Positions 20,830 through 29,548 of a DNA stretch of 41,101 nucleotides are shown in pieces. The position numbers and the translations under genes are program-made. Below the pieces are notes generated by a model, which did not search any database, was not told where the DNA came from, and worked only from the letters and a program-made list of their open reading frames with translations. Positions within the stretch are counted from its first letter, which is position 1. Each line of letters begins with the position of its first letter. Origin of the DNA: a virus; IMG/VR virus record IMGVR_UViG_3300050821_013813, positions 1 through 41,101 of that record; one strand, given 5' to 3'.

Positions 20830-23277
20830 CTAAGTTCCCAGATAATCCAATTGAAAGAGCGGGCCGACCGGAGACTGTGCAGCGGCAGCTTCATAGATCA
20901 GCGCGTTAGGAACGGTGCCGCTCTGGTTAGAGGGGGTTACTTCCACATAATCGCCTGCGTTCAATTTTAAAATGCCACTAATCGTTTGATTAGTCGGGGT
21001 GAATAATGAAGCAACGATGAGCGCCATATTTCCTAGTCTGGGATGAGTCGACCCATTTACCGTCACGTTGACATTAAGATAAGTCGTTGATCCTCCGGCA
21101 CCGCCCCAACTTAATTGCACAGTGACCAGATAATATCCTGCCGCGACAACAGTTAATCTAGAAGGAGTACCGCTCGCCCACTTGCTATCGGTATCCCAGG
21201 TAACCCCGGTCCAGGGAATCACGGTATTATCCGCGTAAGTCCAGTTACTGGTCCGCACGGCCTGCGTGTGATTGGTTGCTCCACCGCCCCCGCTACCGGC
21301 CGGTCCTTGCGGACCAGTGGCTCCTTGTAAGCCCGTCGAGCCAGCGGGAGAAACCTGCGCCCCAGAAGCAATCACGGTGCCCGAGACAACGTTACCAGGC
21401 ACCCCGGAATTGGTCAGGACAACATGGGTACCATCAGTAACTGCCGATACGCTGAAATATCCAGCGCCAGCCACATAGAGATTTTGGCCCTGGGCAATCC
21501 AGGCGCTTGAACCAACAGCGACTGTCACAGGCGAAGCGGCCGCAGGCATCGTAAAAGAAGCCGTTGTCGTCGTAAAAGCATCGGTGCCAGCCTTGCCGGC
21601 CAGACCCCCGGGAGTTACGGCAATCGTTGAACCGCTGATCACTGTCGCCGCAGGTGCCGCATTGCCGGTATACCCCAGATTGGTGACCACCGCATCAGTC
21701 AAATCGGTAATCGAATTAACCGAGTAATAACCACCGCCCTGCACAAAGATGACCTGCCCAACTGCCATCCACGCGGTCGTACCGACATTAATCGAGACGG
21801 TAGCGTTTACCGCAGGCTGCGTGAAATTAGCCGCTAAGTTCGTAAACGCGTTCTTGCCAGCCCCACCGCTTCCGGTAGCTCCGATTAAGCCACCCGCCGA
21901 TACCTTGGACCCGCTCGCGATCGTTCCGCCAGCGCTAGCGTTCCCCGGATAGTTCAGGTTGGTAATCAATGCCTGCGTGGCACTGGAAATCGATGCGATC
22001 TGGAAATAGCCCGCGCTCGCGATATAGATCACTTGGCCTGTCGCCATCCACGCCGTATTGGCAATCGCTATTGTGACGTTCGCCGCCGCGGCTGGCATCA
22101 CAAAAGAACTTGCCAAAGCGTCATAAGCCGATAATGCCGCGCCTGGCGCGCCCGCTGCTCCGGCCGGGCCCGCAGGACCACCTGGCGTCACCGTCGCGCC
22201 GGATGGCACCGTGGTGCCGGCAATCGCGTTACTCGAGCCGCCCGTATTAGTCAATACAGCATGCGTCGCGTCAGTAATCGAGTTGACCGCGTAATAGCCA
22301 GCCCCGGTAATGAAAACGTAAAATCCGGTACCACCCATCCAGTCGGTATCAACCAACGGCACCGATACAGTTGCGCCAACCGCCGGCACAACGAAACTTG
22401 CGCTTGTCGTCGTGTACGCGTCCTCGCCTGGGGCACCACCCCCGCCACCTACTACCGTCAATTTACCGCCGCTGACCGCAATCGTTGTACCGTCAACCGG
22501 CATCTCAGTCCCCTTAAGCAGCCCGCCTCCATCCAACCCCGCGTATCCGTTAACGACATCTTTATGGGTCGTAACCTCGATAATGCTCGGGTCCGGATAC
22601 GCCTGGAGCACGTTGACCGGCGCAATCCCAACCGCGGTCCCGCTCGGAATCGTGGTACCGCTCGCCGCGTTGCTGGCACCCCCGAGATTCTTCGCGACAA
22701 AATCCGTGACATTTGTAATCGAGACCACCTGATAAGCGCCAGCGCCCCCAGCAATGCTGATATTCAAACCCGCGCTCAGCCAACCGGTGTTGTTGATCCG
22801 CACAGTCACGTTGGCACCGACCGCCGGTGTGACAAACGCCGCGATCAAGTTGTCCATCACGGTTTCGTTCAAGAGCGACCGGACTACCGTAAAATCAATG
22901 TCAGCCGTGCGCGCAATCGTTCCGTAGGTCGTCTGGTAACGGATCTCGCCGATAACAGAAAGCTGCGGCTGGCTCCCGATCGCCGCTTGCATCTGGACGG
23001 TGTTAAAGTTCGGGTACGCCACATAAACCGTGCGTGCCAGGTTATCGGTCGTGCGGGTAAAGGTGTTCTGTTGAACCAGCGGATTCGGATTGCCGGCCAC
23101 GTAAACCCCGAACCTTAATCCGGGCGACGTCCCGAGATCATAGGTCACGTTCCCACGCACGAAATAGAGCGCGACCGTCGGCGTATCCTGACTTTTGACT
23201 TGGTAAGGCAATGCCGGTTGACGGGAGCCGAACCCCTGGACCGCCTGCTGCAGATCTAAATCGATGATGATGTTCAT
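20830..23277 (-). CDS. Modular tail fibre with five repeats and a C1q/TNF-like tip, 815 aa
   Basis: The N-terminal 140 residues (MNIIIDLDLQQAVQGFGSRQ...) are a probable tail-attachment domain. Five repeats of about 75 residues follow; each reads roughly F..PA...V.V....W...GQ....GAGYY.V.SI.D..HAV.TN.G..GNA..GT.I.SG. They are separated by short collagen-like or Gly-rich linkers. After [16 protein letters not shown] the last 140 residues (VIPWTGVTWDTDSKW...YLVTVQLSW...GDYVEV) are a jelly-roll of C1q/TNF type. It is a receptor-binding fibre whose repeats could change number by recombination. Confidence 0.85.
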   Translation of the reverse strand: MNIIIDLDLQQAVQGFGSRQPALPYQVKSQDTPTVALYFVRGNVTYDLGTSPGLRFGVYVAGNPNPLVQQNTFTRTTDNLARTVYVAYPNFNTVQMQAAIGSQPQLSVIGEIRYQTTYGTIARTADIDFTVVRSLLNETVMDNLIAAFVTPAVGANVTVRINNTGWLSAGLNISIAGGAGAYQVVSITNVTDFVAKNLGGASNAASGTTIPSGTAVGIAPVNVLQAYPDPSIIEVTTHKDVVNGYAGLDGGGLLKGTEMPVDGTTIAVSGGKLTVVGGGGGAPGEDAYTTTSASFVVPAVGATVSVPLVDTDWMGGTGFYVFITGAGYYAVNSITDATHAVLTNTGGSSNAIAGTTVPSGATVTPGGPAGPAGAAGAPGAALSAYDALASSFVMPAAAANVTIAIANTAWMATGQVIYIASAGYFQIASISSATQALITNLNYPGNASAGGTIASGSKVSAGGLIGATGSGGAGKNAFTNLAANFTQPAVNATVSINVGTTAWMAVGQVIFVQGGGYYSVNSITDLTDAVVTNLGYTGNAAPAATVISGSTIAVTPGGLAGKAGTDAFTTTTASFTMPAAASPVTVAVGSSAWIAQGQNLYVAGAGYFSVSAVTDGTHVVLTNSGVPGNVVSGTVIASGAQVSPAGSTGLQGATGPQGPAGSGGGGATNHTQAVRTSNWTYADNTVIPWTGVTWDTDSKWASGTPSRLTVVAAGYYLVTVQLSWGGAGGSTTYLNVNVTVNGSTHPRLGNMALIVASLFTPTNQTISGILKLNAGDYVEVTPSNQSGTVPNALIYEAAAAQSPVGPLFQLDYLGT

Positions 23278-23281
23278 GCGA

Positions 23282-23437
23282 TTACCATTTCTTTAGCGGA
23301 CATTGCGCACTACGAACCCAAAGTTTCCGGTTCAGATCGCAAGCGCATTTGCGGCAACCCATGCCATCCATAAACTCGCAACTTTGACAGATCACCAGCC
23401 GCACATCACGTTCAGTTGGATTAAGTAATGCATTCAT
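23282..23437 (-). CDS. Small zinc-ribbon protein, 51 aa
   Basis: A short frame starting MNALLNPTERDVRLVICQSC with cysteine pattern C17-x2-C20, C28-x2-C31-x-C33 and C46, a compact zinc-ribbon. It lies between two tail genes. The start is at ATG 23437. It may be a small structural or regulatory protein; similar Cys-rich mini-proteins occur in fibre regions of many phages. Confidence 0.55.
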   Translation of the reverse strand: MNALLNPTERDVRLVICQSCEFMDGMGCRKCACDLNRKLWVRSAQCPLKKW

Positions 23438-23455
23438 GACTTAAGGGCATAACCA

Positions 23456-23929
23456 TCATTCTACGTTCCCTGTCCATCTAGCTTTGCTCGATACATCGGT
23501 AATGCCTCCAGATTCAGAATGAAAAAACAACTTCACTGTGGTGATATCCAACGTAGCTAAAGTTGTGGTGCTGGATGTGGACGTGACATTAAATAACAAT
23601 TGATCCGATCCGCTAGGGAGCCATCCTGCCATAGCGTTAAGGTAAGTTGACGCCAATGGACAAGGAACTGAAACGCTACCCGAAGTGCCTGTAGTATTAA
23701 CGCTTCCACCAGGGCTAAGAATAGGTCCGACAAATGGACGGTAGATGCCTTGAAGAATTATGTTGGCAGTAATTCTAACCGGGAACTCAGGAAATGAGAT
23801 TATGCTTCCACGAGCATAGCACAAGGCATTCGTCCCAAGATAATTTCCGACAATCTCTATGTTGCCCCTGACCACTTTACAAGGATCACAGGGATCGCCG
23901 GGGCACCAACTCATTACCATCTGTGTCAT
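23456..23929 (-). CDS. Hypothetical tail-region protein, 157 aa
   Basis: The start MTQMVMSWCPGDPCDPC (ATG 23929) is set by ATGA overlap with the upstream gene. It is Cys-rich at the N-terminus, then an extended Thr/Ser/Gly-rich beta protein (GTSGSVSVPCPLAS, SDQLLFNVTSTSSTTTLATL). It looks like an exported or particle-surface beta-sandwich. No family is recognised. Confidence 0.55.
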   Translation of the reverse strand: MTQMVMSWCPGDPCDPCKVVRGNIEIVGNYLGTNALCYARGSIISFPEFPVRITANIILQGIYRPFVGPILSPGGSVNTTGTSGSVSVPCPLASTYLNAMAGWLPSGSDQLLFNVTSTSSTTTLATLDITTVKLFFHSESGGITDVSSKARWTGNVE

Positions 23930-24318
23930 GTGGTTGGTTTCTCCAGGAAAGTTGCCGATGACTGGGCGCACGTTGCCGGATCAACCAAAATGACCGACAG
24001 CCAAACTGTTGTAATCGGCTGCGGCGTACCGCCCCAAACCCAGTGTTGTGTGATCGACATCGTTTGCGGGTCAAAGCTTCTGACTGAATGCCAATCCGCC
24101 GTCTCGCCATCAGGCGTGATTTTCCAAGGTGTCGGATCAGTTGGGTCAGTGCCTGGCTGCGTTTGTTGCGTGCTAATCAGCTTTAAAAGCGTCCCGTTCG
24201 GTGATTCTTCGACGGCAATAGTGGCGCTTGGCAACGGTTTCTGCCGGTTAATCTCATCGATCAGCGCGTTAAGCGCCTTCTCCAGCCACAGCCATCCACT
24301 TGAGATTCGGTTTAACAT
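23926..24318 (-). CDS. Hypothetical tail-region protein, 130 aa
   Basis: Starts MLNRISSGWLWLEKALNALI at ATG 24318, four bases after the preceding stop; the longer frame to 24384 would overlap that gene. A helical N-terminus is followed by a beta-rich part (WHSVRSFDPQTMSITQHWVW, TTVWLSVILVDP). The tail position is clear, the function is not. Confidence 0.55.
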   Translation of the reverse strand: MLNRISSGWLWLEKALNALIDEINRQKPLPSATIAVEESPNGTLLKLISTQQTQPGTDPTDPTPWKITPDGETADWHSVRSFDPQTMSITQHWVWGGTPQPITTVWLSVILVDPATCAQSSATFLEKPTT

Positions 24319-24322
24319 TGGT

Positions 24323-25297
24323 TTAGTAAGGCAACAATGAAGATGTTGACCCAGAGTCAAGAGCATTAACCTGACTCTCCCCACCCATCATGACATTGGC
24401 ATATGCCTGGCCGGGTGGAGTTAAATACCAACCTGGATCGATCCCGGTTTGGTCCGCGGTATTGGCCGCTGTTGAGCCGGGCTCAGTCGTAGTCTGCAAG
24501 GTGGCATCCTGCGATTGAGCCATCGCTTGCGCACCACCTCGAGTCTGGTTACTCTGGCCCTGTCCAACGCTATTAAGCGATCCGTACCAATCCGCACCGC
24601 CAAAGAGCGGAAACGGCCCGTAAATGGTCATCGGGCCTTGCTTCTCAGCTGGTTTAGATGGTCCGCCTCCAGTCACGCCACCAATACTTTCTCCTGGGTA
24701 CATTCTGCTCTGATAGGTCTCAGTTACCCTGTACCAACCGTCGGCTTTATCGTCGACCTTTACATCCGTACAAGAAAGCTTCGTAATCGGTGGCGCAATG
24801 ATTACCGTGCTCGCCCCAAAACTGGTCACCTGATCCCAGACATTGGTGAACCCCAGAAATTCCTGGGCTAGCCCGATATTGGTCGGGTTGCCACTCGGGC
24901 GCCGGTTGGTCAGGTAATCAATCTGCACGCACCGCCCTGTGTACCTGCGCGAAATCGTAGTGCCACCAGAACCCATTGCCACCTCGCCCTCGGCCCAATG
25001 CTGACTAATCGTCGGCACACTGGTATACTGAGCCGCCCCGTAATTATCCAGTTTGCCGTGGTACTCAATCGTTACTTCGCTGACGAACATCGGCAGCCGC
25101 TTGATACCGGTCGAGATCACCGTCATCAAGCTAAAGTCCGGGTGCGCGGTCCCGATTGGCGGCACGAAGGTGTCTTCCTGCGCGCTTGGCCCCGTCCAGA
25201 CCTCCGAAAGCGTATCCAAGTCATCACGCTTAACCCGTTTCTTGGTCCGCTCGGGCTGGATGACAAACTGGGTAATGGAATTGAAGATCAGGGCCAT
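24323..25297 (-). CDS. Tail protein following the tape measure, 324 aa
   Basis: Residues 1-210 are beta-rich with few helices (MALIFNSITQFVIQPERTKK, RLPMFVSEVTIEYHGKLDNY, GWYRVTETYQSRMYPGESIG); the C-terminal 110 residues are low-complexity Gly/Gln/Thr-rich. Being directly downstream of the tape measure it is a good candidate for a distal tail or tail-tip protein. No specific family is recognised. Confidence 0.6.
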   Translation of the reverse strand: MALIFNSITQFVIQPERTKKRVKRDDLDTLSEVWTGPSAQEDTFVPPIGTAHPDFSLMTVISTGIKRLPMFVSEVTIEYHGKLDNYGAAQYTSVPTISQHWAEGEVAMGSGGTTISRRYTGRCVQIDYLTNRRPSGNPTNIGLAQEFLGFTNVWDQVTSFGASTVIIAPPITKLSCTDVKVDDKADGWYRVTETYQSRMYPGESIGGVTGGGPSKPAEKQGPMTIYGPFPLFGGADWYGSLNSVGQGQSNQTRGGAQAMAQSQDATLQTTTEPGSTAANTADQTGIDPGWYLTPPGQAYANVMMGGESQVNALDSGSTSSLLPY

Positions 25298-25302
25298 GTT
25301 CT

Positions 25303-26808
25303 TTACGGCGTGCCTTTACCAGTAAGGGCATCAGCTATCGTCTCGGTATTTCTCGCCGTTTTGGCGATGTCATCACTGGCCTGTTTCGGGAAATACTCTT
25401 TCATTATCGCTTCCCATCCTCTCTGGAGATCCTTAATCCCCATAATATTAGAAAAGAAGTCACCAAGATTGAACGGCTTTGACGCATCAGCGGCACTCGG
25501 TCCAGATAGTTCCGGCTGCTGAAGACTTTTACCCATCCAGCCGAATGCTTTTTCAATGGCTGCGCCAATCTTTTCAATCGCGACAGCTATTTTCAAATAA
25601 ACCTCTAAATGATCGGATAAATCCTTGGCAAACTTCTCAAGGAGCGGGTCCGATTCTTTGATAAGCTTAACGAAACCTTCAATAGCCGCATCAAACTCTG
25701 GGCCCAGCTTGCTCCAATCCTGTTTGCTTAGGGCAGTAATTAGGGTGTCAAACGCATGGGTTAAAGCCGGGCTAAAGGCCTCGTTTACCTTCTTCGCTAT
25801 GCCGTCGAAGAAGTTTTGTATCTTTAGGTAGGTCTCCTGGCTAAAGGAGGCATTAATCTTATTAATAATGGCCTCGAAAGGCCCCAACTCAACGGAGCCG
25901 ATGCCACGCATAATATTCTGAAACTTGTCCAGCAAGGTGCTCCAGCCACCAATTGCAGTCTGGCCAAACTGGGCAGCTGCCCCCGCATACTTACCACCCG
26001 GGGCAGTCTGCTGTTCAAAGAACTCCTGCAACCAAGTGGATGGGATCCGCCCCCCCCTCACAGCCTTGCGCAGTGCCGTCAGGTTCTCTTCGCTCATCTC
26101 GGTCCCTACTTCACCCAACTCCCCAGGCTTAACACCCATTCTCTGCTCAAGAAAAGGCCGTATGGCCACACCTTCACGCTCCAACGGATAGATCGCACGC
26201 TCCAGCAATGCCCCGCCTTTAATGGCCTGATTGAAGGTCGTCATCAGCTCTGAGAAATGCTCCGATGGGCTTTTACCAGCAGGCGTAGTAGCGGCAGCGA
26301 CATCCGTGATGTGTTGAATCATCTCGTATGCCTTATCAGGAGTGTAACCTGTAGCAACAGTCTGGCGGAATGCCTCCACCACTGCGTTCAGCTGAGTAGT
26401 AGTGGTATCCGAAAAATATTGCAGTTTATTGACCCAGTTAGTGACTACCTCCTTCGAAGCCGCGACGCCCCCGGCCCCTAACTCAATGCCGAGCTGGATC
26501 TTCATCTGTTCCATCGATGCCGCCTGTTTCCCGGCATCGATTAAAGCATCCTTTAACTTCTCGGCTCCCTCGATGGCAATGCGGAAGAAATCCTGGGCGA
26601 TACTCACCGCAAAGACGCCACCCATGGCCGATTTCACCTCGGACATAAAGTTTTGAAACTTAGAAGCATGTCCGGTAGCCTCCGCAAACCCTTGTTGAGC
26701 CGATGAACCTACGCCACTAAATGTCTTGGTCAGCGCAGTCTGAAGCTCAGCCAGTTTGGCTATCGCGGTTGAATCCTCGACCGTGATACTAATCGTTAGA
26801 TCAGCCAC
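25303..26808 (-). CDS. Tape measure protein, 501 aa
   Basis: The N-terminus ADLTISITVEDSTAIAKLAE and long helical stretches with alternating hydrophobic segments (SAMGGVFAVSIAQDFF, GAEKLKDALIDAGKQAASME, LQYFSDTTTTQLNAVVEAF) are typical of tape measures. GTG 26808 is preferred (GGGG about eight bases upstream); GTG 26817 is the alternative. It is encoded just after the frameshift chaperone pair, the usual place. A length of about 500 residues predicts a short tail for the class. The C-terminal region may form the tail-tip plug. Confidence 0.85.
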   Translation of the reverse strand: MADLTISITVEDSTAIAKLAELQTALTKTFSGVGSSAQQGFAEATGHASKFQNFMSEVKSAMGGVFAVSIAQDFFRIAIEGAEKLKDALIDAGKQAASMEQMKIQLGIELGAGGVAASKEVVTNWVNKLQYFSDTTTTQLNAVVEAFRQTVATGYTPDKAYEMIQHITDVAAATTPAGKSPSEHFSELMTTFNQAIKGGALLERAIYPLEREGVAIRPFLEQRMGVKPGELGEVGTEMSEENLTALRKAVRGGRIPSTWLQEFFEQQTAPGGKYAGAAAQFGQTAIGGWSTLLDKFQNIMRGIGSVELGPFEAIINKINASFSQETYLKIQNFFDGIAKKVNEAFSPALTHAFDTLITALSKQDWSKLGPEFDAAIEGFVKLIKESDPLLEKFAKDLSDHLEVYLKIAVAIEKIGAAIEKAFGWMGKSLQQPELSGPSAADASKPFNLGDFFSNIMGIKDLQRGWEAIMKEYFPKQASDDIAKTARNTETIADALTGKGTP

Positions 26809-27411
26809 AGTGCGCACCCCACGCTTTCTTGAGCCGCGCTAATAACGGCCACGAGGCACGCTCAACCACCAAGTCCCGGCCCTGCATCTGCAGCCAAATC
26901 AGCTGCATCTGTAACGCGATCGCGACCGGTAACTGCCACAGGATTTCGTCAAGCTTCATACCGGTTAAAGGCGCTATACAGGCGGCTATTTCTAGGGCAC
27001 CGCTGGCCCGCCAACGTTTTTTGGCGCTTCCCCATCACTGGAAGAGCTACGTACCTGCACCTGCGTGCTGGCGCTAAGCTCACGATTTAGCCGCTCATAA
27101 AGCTCTAAGATAGGTTCGTAATTAGTCAGCGAATACCCTCGCGCCTCGGCCCATTCAAAAGCCCGTAACTGAGCTGTTGGAATATCTCCATGCACCGCTA
27201 GCGCTTCGGATGGTTTCAAAGTACAAACCCAGACCGTCATGATCGCATTGAAAAAGACTGAACTGCTACGCCGGCACAGATCTATCGCGATCACCTGGCG
27301 CATTAGGCTGAATGGCTCGAGTTCCAGCTCACCGACCCGCTTGGGCATCAACGCTGAAATGAGCGCCGCCTCGCTCGTCATGTCCATTTCTTCGTCTTGC
27401 TCCGGTCTCAT
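26801..27411 (-). CDS. Tail assembly chaperone, -1 frameshift product (gpGT-like), 203 aa
   Basis: After the heptamer A AAA AAC at 27016-27022 the -1 frame reads RWRASGALEIAACIAPLTGM and on through KLDEILWQLPVAIALQMQLI to a stop at 26801-26803, with no stop in between. This gives a 203-aa fusion of the 139-aa upstream protein to a helical C-terminal extension of about 77 residues. In lambda the same design (gpG and gpGT) binds the tape measure and tube protein during tail assembly. An independent start at the ATG in LTGMKLDE would give a 52-aa protein, but the frameshift is favoured. Confidence 0.75.
26992..27411 (-). CDS. Tail assembly chaperone, unshifted product (gpG-like), 139 aa
   Basis: A helical protein (MRPEQDEEMDMTSEAALISA...) ending, after the slippery site, in VGGPAVP. 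It is translated most of the time, with the frameshifted form a minor product. It is coupled by ATGA to the upstream 151-aa gene. Position between tail tube and tape measure, plus the heptamer in correct phase (CCA AAA AAC), identify it rather than sequence similarity. Confidence 0.75.
   Translation of the reverse strand: MRPEQDEEMDMTSEAALISALMPKRVGELELEPFSLMRQVIAIDLCRRSSSVFFNAIMTVWVCTLKPSEALAVHGDIPTAQLRAFEWAEARGYSLTNYEPILELYERLNRELSASTQVQVRSSSSDGEAPKNVGGPAVP
27016..27022 (-). promoter_or_regulatory. -1 frameshift slippery heptamer A AAA AAC
   Basis: Read leftward the zero-frame codons are CCA AAA AAC, exactly the X XXY YYZ pattern. It lies 25 bases before the zero-frame stop. GC-rich sequence follows (GTTGGCGGGCCAGCGGTGCC), capable of a short stem that could stimulate slippage. 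Confidence 0.8.
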
Positions 27412-27863
27412 ACCTTGGAGAGAAATTCAGCCCGCAATTCGTTACTCGCGTTCTTGCCTAGCCGCACATCGCCGATCACATCCCACTTGGCGTGATCCAT
27501 CGCGAACAGTAGCCCGACCAACAGTTGACCGGCCGTAACCACTTCGCGGAAAATATCAAGCGCTAGAACCGCTCTAGGCCGGTCATCCTTGGTCAGCAGT
27601 TCTGCCACCAGCTTGGGAAACGCCTGCTTATCATTTGACTCGTAAGCCGCCGCCAGATCTCGCAAAAACTTGGTGGCCACGAAATTGAAACTGATGATGC
27701 GCCGCGGCGCCGATTCGCGCTCCACGAACGCGTCAACATCGCGCCACACATCATCCCACCCGATCGGTGTCTCACGACAAAGCTGACCGCCAAACGCCAG
27801 CAAAATCACCGCCAGGCGCTTATTGGCTGTCCAGAGCACTTCGGAGTGATGAGAAACAGCCAT
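27408..27863 (-). CDS. Hypothetical tail protein, 151 aa
   Basis: Starts MAVSHHSEVLWTANKRLAVI at ATG 27863; a TTG-initiated longer form would overlap the tube gene. It is mainly helical (FVATKFLRDLAAAYESNDKQ, RAVLALDIFREVVTAGQLLV), and no family is recognised. It lies between the tail tube and chaperone genes, so an assembly role is likely. Confidence 0.6.
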   Translation of the reverse strand: MAVSHHSEVLWTANKRLAVILLAFGGQLCRETPIGWDDVWRDVDAFVERESAPRRIISFNFVATKFLRDLAAAYESNDKQAFPKLVAELLTKDDRPRAVLALDIFREVVTAGQLLVGLLFAMDHAKWDVIGDVRLGKNASNELRAEFLSKV

Positions 27864-27867
27864 TGCC

Positions 27868-28257
27868 TCAAGCCGATACAAGTGGGTAGAAAGTCGCCGT
27901 CATCCTGATCTGCTGATTCTTGGCCCGGCCTTTGGAAGTCTGGATCTCGCGCAGAATCGCCAGCCCGACCGGCGGCGTTGTCCCGTAATATTTCAGGTAC
28001 AGGTTAGTAAACGTAAACGATTGACCGACCGTCGCCGTGATCAGTGCCCCGTTGACCTCGCCTGAGCAGGTGATCTCAGAGCGCGGGTTATGCGTCACAA
28101 CCTCAATGACTTCGCCCTGACCGTTTTTCTGTTCGTAATGATCGGTCTGGTCGCGTTGTTCGTAAGTGTCAACGCTGATCCCAGTTTCATCCGTGCTGCC
28201 GAAAATGTAACCAGTCGCTGCCGGAAATTTTGTTACGTAAGTTGTTGGTGCTGCCAT
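27868..28257 (-). CDS. Major tail tube protein, 129 aa
   Basis: A compact beta protein (MAAPTTYVTKFPAATGYIFG; EVIEVVTHNPRSEITCSGEV; GQSFTFTNLYLKYYGTTPPV; IRMTATFYPL) of the size and beta-sandwich layout of tail tube proteins. Position after the tail terminator-like gene and before chaperones and tape measure supports it. Assignment rests on layout more than on a signature. Confidence 0.7.
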   Translation of the reverse strand: MAAPTTYVTKFPAATGYIFGSTDETGISVDTYEQRDQTDHYEQKNGQGEVIEVVTHNPRSEITCSGEVNGALITATVGQSFTFTNLYLKYYGTTPPVGLAILREIQTSKGRAKNQQIRMTATFYPLVSA

Positions 28258-28264
28258 AGATAAT

Positions 28265-28759
28265 TTATCCTGTTAACTTCACATGAGCTTGAAATGATAC
28301 CGTGTAATGGATCGGCGGTCCTTCATTAGCCAATGCCAACGGCCGTTTAATCCCAATAAAGCTTGGGCCATCCTGATCGCCCGGATCGGTAGGCAAACCG
28401 GTCGGTAAATGGTGGAGCACGGCTAGAACACGCTGCGCTAACGCGATTGCCCGAATCTTGGTGCCGCCGTTACCTTGATTGACCGGCACATCCTCAAACA
28501 CGCTCACCATCATCAACGCCCAGCCGCTCAAGTTCGGCAGAAGTTCGTTGAAGAACTCCATTAGCGGCGTCATCACCAGCGCACAGATCCCGACTTGGCC
28601 CAGCGCCGTTTCGATCTGGGTAATAATATCGCCTTTGTGCTCCTCAATGATCGGTACACTCACCCCGTTAGCGGACAGCGTACCGTCAAACATCGGGTCG
28701 GCCCCGAGCGCGGTCACCGCCACGTCCTGCAACTGCTCGAGCATGGAAACGGAGTTCAT
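28265..28759 (-). CDS. Tail terminator/completion-like protein, 164 aa
   Basis: LQDVAVTALGADPMFDG, then QIETALGQVGICALVMTPLM, WALMMVSVFEDVPVNQG and a C-terminal IHYTVSFQAHVKL strand fit the alpha/beta layout of gpU-type tail completion proteins. The start at ATG 28759 overlaps the stop of the preceding gene (ATGA). It lies directly before the tail tube gene, the usual place for a terminator. Confidence 0.6.
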   Translation of the reverse strand: MNSVSMLEQLQDVAVTALGADPMFDGTLSANGVSVPIIEEHKGDIITQIETALGQVGICALVMTPLMEFFNELLPNLSGWALMMVSVFEDVPVNQGNGGTKIRAIALAQRVLAVLHHLPTGLPTDPGDQDGPSFIGIKRPLALANEGPPIHYTVSFQAHVKLTG

Positions 28760-28980
28760 AAGGTCTCCATCACCTTCTTGAAGAGCGCTAATTTCCCTTC
28801 CGCTGTCGCCTTGCTGCGAAGCAGTTCCTCAATCAAATCGAGCGTGCCTTGGTTCACTACCGGCACGTCAGGACATGCTTTCATTGCCTCTTGCGCCCCT
28901 GGTTGATCGGCGACGATAAAGACCCGATCGAACATGAAATAGTAAGCCGGTCCCATTTCCTGAGGATATTGAGTGCTCAT
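28756..28980 (-). CDS. Small AYYF-type phage protein, 74 aa
   Basis: MGPAYYFMFDRVFIVADQPG, followed by AQEAMKACPDVPV, is clearly related to 37567-37758. Its C-terminal half is an amphipathic helix (LDLIEELLRSKATAEGKLAL). The family is unnamed to me. It overlaps the neighbours by ATGA on both sides. The paralogue lies beside a TIG-domain gene, as this one lies near another. Confidence 0.6.
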   Translation of the reverse strand: MSTQYPQEMGPAYYFMFDRVFIVADQPGAQEAMKACPDVPVVNQGTLDLIEELLRSKATAEGKLALFKKVMETL

Positions 28981-29546
28981 GTTTGCCTAGCAATTGCCCG
29001 GATCTGTTTGCGCACCGAATCGCTGAACACCTGCTTGATCTCGTCCTGTTCCGGCATCGCTCCAGGCCACGGAGCCTGGGTGACTGACTCTTTGAGCGCG
29101 TAAATGCCCTCCAACCGTTTACCGATCCGGCGCATCAACGCGTTGCCAACTCTGAAAAGCGGCGTGCCTTCCTCGGCCACAAACTCCGCCGCAGACAGTC
29201 CCTTAGCCTCCGGCACCAGTGGTATCGTCAGCATCTTCGCCGTTTTCGGCGTAATGGTGCCCCCGGTCGTCTTCCATTTGAGCAAGCCGAACGTATTGGT
29301 GATCGTTACCCGTTTGCCGCTTACGACCGGATCCTGCCAGCCGGCCACAACCTGTTGCCAGAAAAGGTTGCTCCGCGGCCCCGCCATGTACCGGTCGCCC
29401 TGCCATTTCTGCCGAAACCGCGTATGATAGCGGCGCAGATAATCGGCCGTGTCCCGGCCAGCCTGCATCATGACAATATCGCCGAGGCTGCTTAGCTCGG
29501 CCAGTTTGCGCCGAAACGCTGCGCTTTCTTTGACGGTGATCTCCAT
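28977..29546 (-). CDS. Minor tail / head-tail joining protein (gp10-like), 189 aa
   Basis: The start MEITVKESAAFRRKLAELSS is chosen because the longer frame overlaps the upstream stop. It is basic, with conserved-looking SNLFWQQVVAGWQDPVVSGK, TITNTFGLLKWKTTGGTITP and a helical C-terminus, matching the DUF6441/HK97-gp10 style of tail-completion proteins. It sits between the DUF1320-type connector and the AYYF gene. Confidence 0.6.
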   Translation of the reverse strand: MEITVKESAAFRRKLAELSSLGDIVMMQAGRDTADYLRRYHTRFRQKWQGDRYMAGPRSNLFWQQVVAGWQDPVVSGKRVTITNTFGLLKWKTTGGTITPKTAKMLTIPLVPEAKGLSAAEFVAEEGTPLFRVGNALMRRIGKRLEGIYALKESVTQAPWPGAMPEQDEIKQVFSDSVRKQIRAIARQT

Positions 29547-29548
29547 AA

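Noticed and set aside
22261-23118. 285-aa rightward ORF inside the fibre gene
   Set aside because: Antisense shadow of the repeat-rich fibre gene; Arg-rich composition typical of shadows and no start signal.
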